A DNA stretch of 6,227 nt from Flavobacteriales bacterium UBA7690 (GTDB lineage Bacteria > Bacteroidota > Bacteroidia > Flavobacteriales_F > PHOS-HE28), in the NCBI GenBank assembly GCA_002482775.1, contig DLGQ01000050.1, forward strand, positions 24,130 to 30,356, written 5' to 3'. A program made the translations under genes and the position numbers. Each line of letters begins with the position of its first letter. Positions within the stretch are counted from its first letter, which is position 1. Positions 5,056-6,227 of this stretch are shown here, one piece after another. Below the pieces are notes generated by a model. The model saw nothing but the letters and a program-made list of their open reading frames with translations. It was not told the origin of the DNA and made no database searches.

Positions 5056-6075
5056 TCACGGCTCGTTGCTCTTCGGTGGTGTGCCGCCCGGCGCGTTTGA
5101 GGGCGGTGCTTGCACAGGTGGTGTTACCGGCGACGGTACGACAACCGGCACAACCTGCGGGCAATGCTTCCCGACGAGCACTTCCACCTCATCGCCATAG
5201 CTGCCGGTGAACCCGAGTTCCAGTGCTTTGCGCAGGTGGCCACACCCTTTCGTGGCATCGCCCTTTTCCACTTCGATGATACCGAGGCTCCGGTGGGCAT
5301 AGGAGTTGCCCGGGTTCTTGCGCGTGGCCATCGCGAGGTCTTTGCGGGCTTTTTCCACGTTGCCCAACTTGTATTCGCACCAGCCGCGATTGCTGAAGGC
5401 ATAGCCGTAGTTCGGATCCTGCTTGATGGCCTTGTTCATATCGGCTTTGGCGCGCTCGTATTCGCCGAAGAGCATGTACCGGAAATAACCCCGGCTGTTG
5501 TAGTTCGCCGCTTCGCGCGGGGCAAGAAGGATGGCCTTGTCCAGGTCGGCACGCGCCTTGGCCGTATCGCCCAACAGGGCATGGCAACTGCCGCGTTCAC
5601 GCACCATGCGCGCCATGTCAGGGTAGGTGCGCACACCGAGGTCGAAGTAGGTCAGCGCTTTGGCGATGTCGTTGGTGCGTTGATACACGGTGCCCACGCG
5701 GTACAGGTGTTCGGCATCCGATACGATCGCCTCCGGCGCGCTCACCAGCATCAAGGCGCTATCCGTACGGCCCAGACCCAGATACAGTCCTATGCGCTGC
5801 GAACGATACGCCGGTGTCTCCCCCAACGCTGACTTGGCCTGCTCCAACTGGTAACGCGCCTGCTCGTACTTCCCCACGCGGATGAACCCATCAGCACGCA
5901 GCACATGGAACACCGGCGGCGCGTTCTTCTTGGTGAGCGCGCGCTCGCTCCACGAGATGGCCTTGTACGGCTTGTCCATGGCCAGCGCCCCGCGCACCTT
6001 GGCCTCTGCCTTTTCGAATTGAGCTTGCGCCACGCACGCCCATACCAACACGAGTGCGGAGAAAGTCCATCGCAT
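5056..6075 (-). CDS. Secreted TPR-repeat protein with proline-rich tail
   Basis: The 339-residue product begins with a Sec signal peptide (MRWTF, hydrophobic core about 5-14, probable cleavage after AQA at 16-18). Residues about 36-290 are a run of tetratricopeptide repeats. The clearest units lie near 122-155, 156-189, 190-223, 224-257 and 258-291, with the usual Gly/Ala and Tyr/Leu spacing and units ending in a Pro such as KQDPNYGYA and RKNPGNSYA; earlier units (36-110) are more diverged. The last repeat has the short form DATKGCGHLRKALELGF followed by KHC, so Cys278 and Cys305 might form a disulfide. A Pro/Val-rich disordered tail (307-339) ends the protein, without a type IX sorting signal. 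TPR arrays bind other proteins, so a periplasmic or envelope scaffold role is likely but the partner is unknown. The start is fixed by the signal peptide, yet a -7-like box ends only 4 bp before it. Confidence 0.92.
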   Translation of the reverse strand: MRWTFSALVLVWACVAQAQFEKAEAKVRGALAMDKPYKAISWSERALTKKNAPPVFHVLRADGFIRVGKYEQARYQLEQAKSALGETPAYRSQRIGLYLGLGRTDSALMLVSAPEAIVSDAEHLYRVGTVYQRTNDIAKALTYFDLGVRTYPDMARMVRERGSCHALLGDTAKARADLDKAILLAPREAANYNSRGYFRYMLFGEYERAKADMNKAIKQDPNYGYAFSNRGWCEYKLGNVEKARKDLAMATRKNPGNSYAHRSLGIIEVEKGDATKGCGHLRKALELGFTGSYGDEVEVLVGKHCPQVVPVVVPSPVTPPVQAPPSNAPGGTPPKSNEP

Positions 6076-6079
6076 CGGG

Positions 6080-6087
6080 CGAAGATA
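6080..6087 (-). promoter_or_regulatory. TAnnTTCG box directly before the TPR gene
   Basis: On the minus strand the bases read TATCTTCG and end 4 bp before the ATG at 6075. If the box is a real -7 element, transcription would start at or next to the A of the start codon, giving a leaderless message. The alternatives are that the box is a coincidence and the gene is transcribed from upstream, or that a downstream start is used, which would destroy the signal peptide. Confidence 0.35.
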
Positions 6088-6108
6088 CCGGCATCCGATG
6101 ATGTCCGG
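6088..6108 (-). other. Hairpin between type IX cargo gene and TPR gene
   Basis: On the minus strand CCGG-A-CATC pairs with GATG-CCGG around an ATCG loop, an 8-bp stem with one bulged base. It lies 17 bp after the stop of the upstream gene and abuts the TATCTTCG box. The bases that follow have only short T runs, so it would be a poor intrinsic terminator. It could attenuate read-through or be an operator next to the promoter-like box. Confidence 0.3.
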
Positions 6109-6125
6109 GCCGCACGTGGACAGCC

Positions 6126-6227
6126 CTACTCCACCACCACCCGCTCATGGCATACCCCATCGGGGCTGGTGACCTTGACCACGTACGTACCCGCACCATA
6201 ACCCGCTAGGTCCACCTCCTCTACGGT
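6126..6227 (-). CDS. C-terminal end of a type IX secretion (Por) cargo protein, type A sorting domain (5' partial)
   Basis: Only the last 33 codons are in the window; the frame runs off the right edge. They contain VDLAGYGAGTYVVKVTS (5-21), then DGVCHERVVVE to the stop. The order is D-L then a short gap, G-A-G-T-Y-V-V-K-V, a turn, and a final R-V-V-V strand. This is the pattern of the type A C-terminal sorting domain recognised by the type IX secretion system, which is removed or used for anchoring after transport across the outer membrane. The passenger lies outside the window, so its function cannot be given. The cysteine in the turn (Cys26) is less common than a basic or polar residue there. 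The stop lies 50 bp before the TPR gene on the same strand. Confidence 0.85.
   Translation of the reverse strand, partial: TVEEVDLAGYGAGTYVVKVTSPDGVCHERVVVE

Noticed and set aside
5110..5832. Long plus-strand open frame opposite the TPR gene
   Set aside because: It is the antisense shadow of a clear TPR array in G+C-rich DNA and shows no signal peptide, motif or start-site element.
1..6227. CRISPR array, tRNA or rRNA gene, insertion sequence or attachment site
   Set aside because: No regularly spaced repeats, no cloverleaf-like or rRNA sequence, no transposase or integrase, and no flanking terminal repeats were seen.

Overview
The window looks like chromosomal DNA of a G+C-rich member of the Bacteroidota, most likely a Flavobacteriales-type bacterium. 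The evidence is as follows. (1) A C-terminal type IX secretion sorting tail is encoded at the right edge, and type IX secretion is essentially confined to the Bacteroidota. (2) No gene start is preceded by a Shine-Dalgarno sequence. (3) Several gene starts carry a TAnnTTCG-type element that resembles the Bacteroidota -7 promoter box (TAnnTTTG). (4) Several proteins look like families common in that phylum: a tandem UspA protein, a lipoprotein ending in SKYLVVVVD, and secreted TPR proteins. The base composition is clearly G+C-rich by eye. I see no tRNA, rRNA, CRISPR array, transposase, integrase or insertion-sequence end.

Layout from left to right. Bases 2-352 (+) are the 3' part of an Hsp20 small heat-shock protein, followed by a strong intrinsic terminator (369-402). 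Next is a 73-residue unknown protein (475-696, +). Its end overlaps by 13 bp the end of a two-helix membrane protein read the other way (684-1394, -). That gene lies 41 bp downstream of a DUF1883-like gene (1436-1837, -), and the two probably form one transcript. A tandem universal stress protein follows on the same strand (1904-2704, -). It diverges from a SiaC-type (DUF1987) regulatory phosphoprotein (2815-3201, +) across a 110-bp gap with promoter-like elements for both genes. The SiaC gene runs tail-to-tail, with a 2-bp gap, into a secreted protein with a proline-rich linker (3204-4001, -). That gene in turn diverges from a coiled-coil lipoprotein (4145-4993, +). Their 143-bp shared intergenic region holds a promoter-like element for each gene and a perfect inverted repeat between them. 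The lipoprotein gene converges on a secreted TPR protein (5056-6075, -). The right edge (6126-6227, -) is the last 33 codons of a type IX secretion cargo protein.

The genes do not form one obvious pathway. Hsp20 and UspA are stress proteins, SiaC is a partner-switch type regulator, and the right half encodes envelope or secreted proteins. The window reads as an ordinary chromosomal stretch of small, mostly separately transcribed units. The points most worth following up are the recurring TAnnTTCG start-site element, the candidate shared operator at 4053-4069, the SiaC gene without its usual kinase and phosphatase partners nearby, and the unexplained DUF1883/membrane-protein pair.
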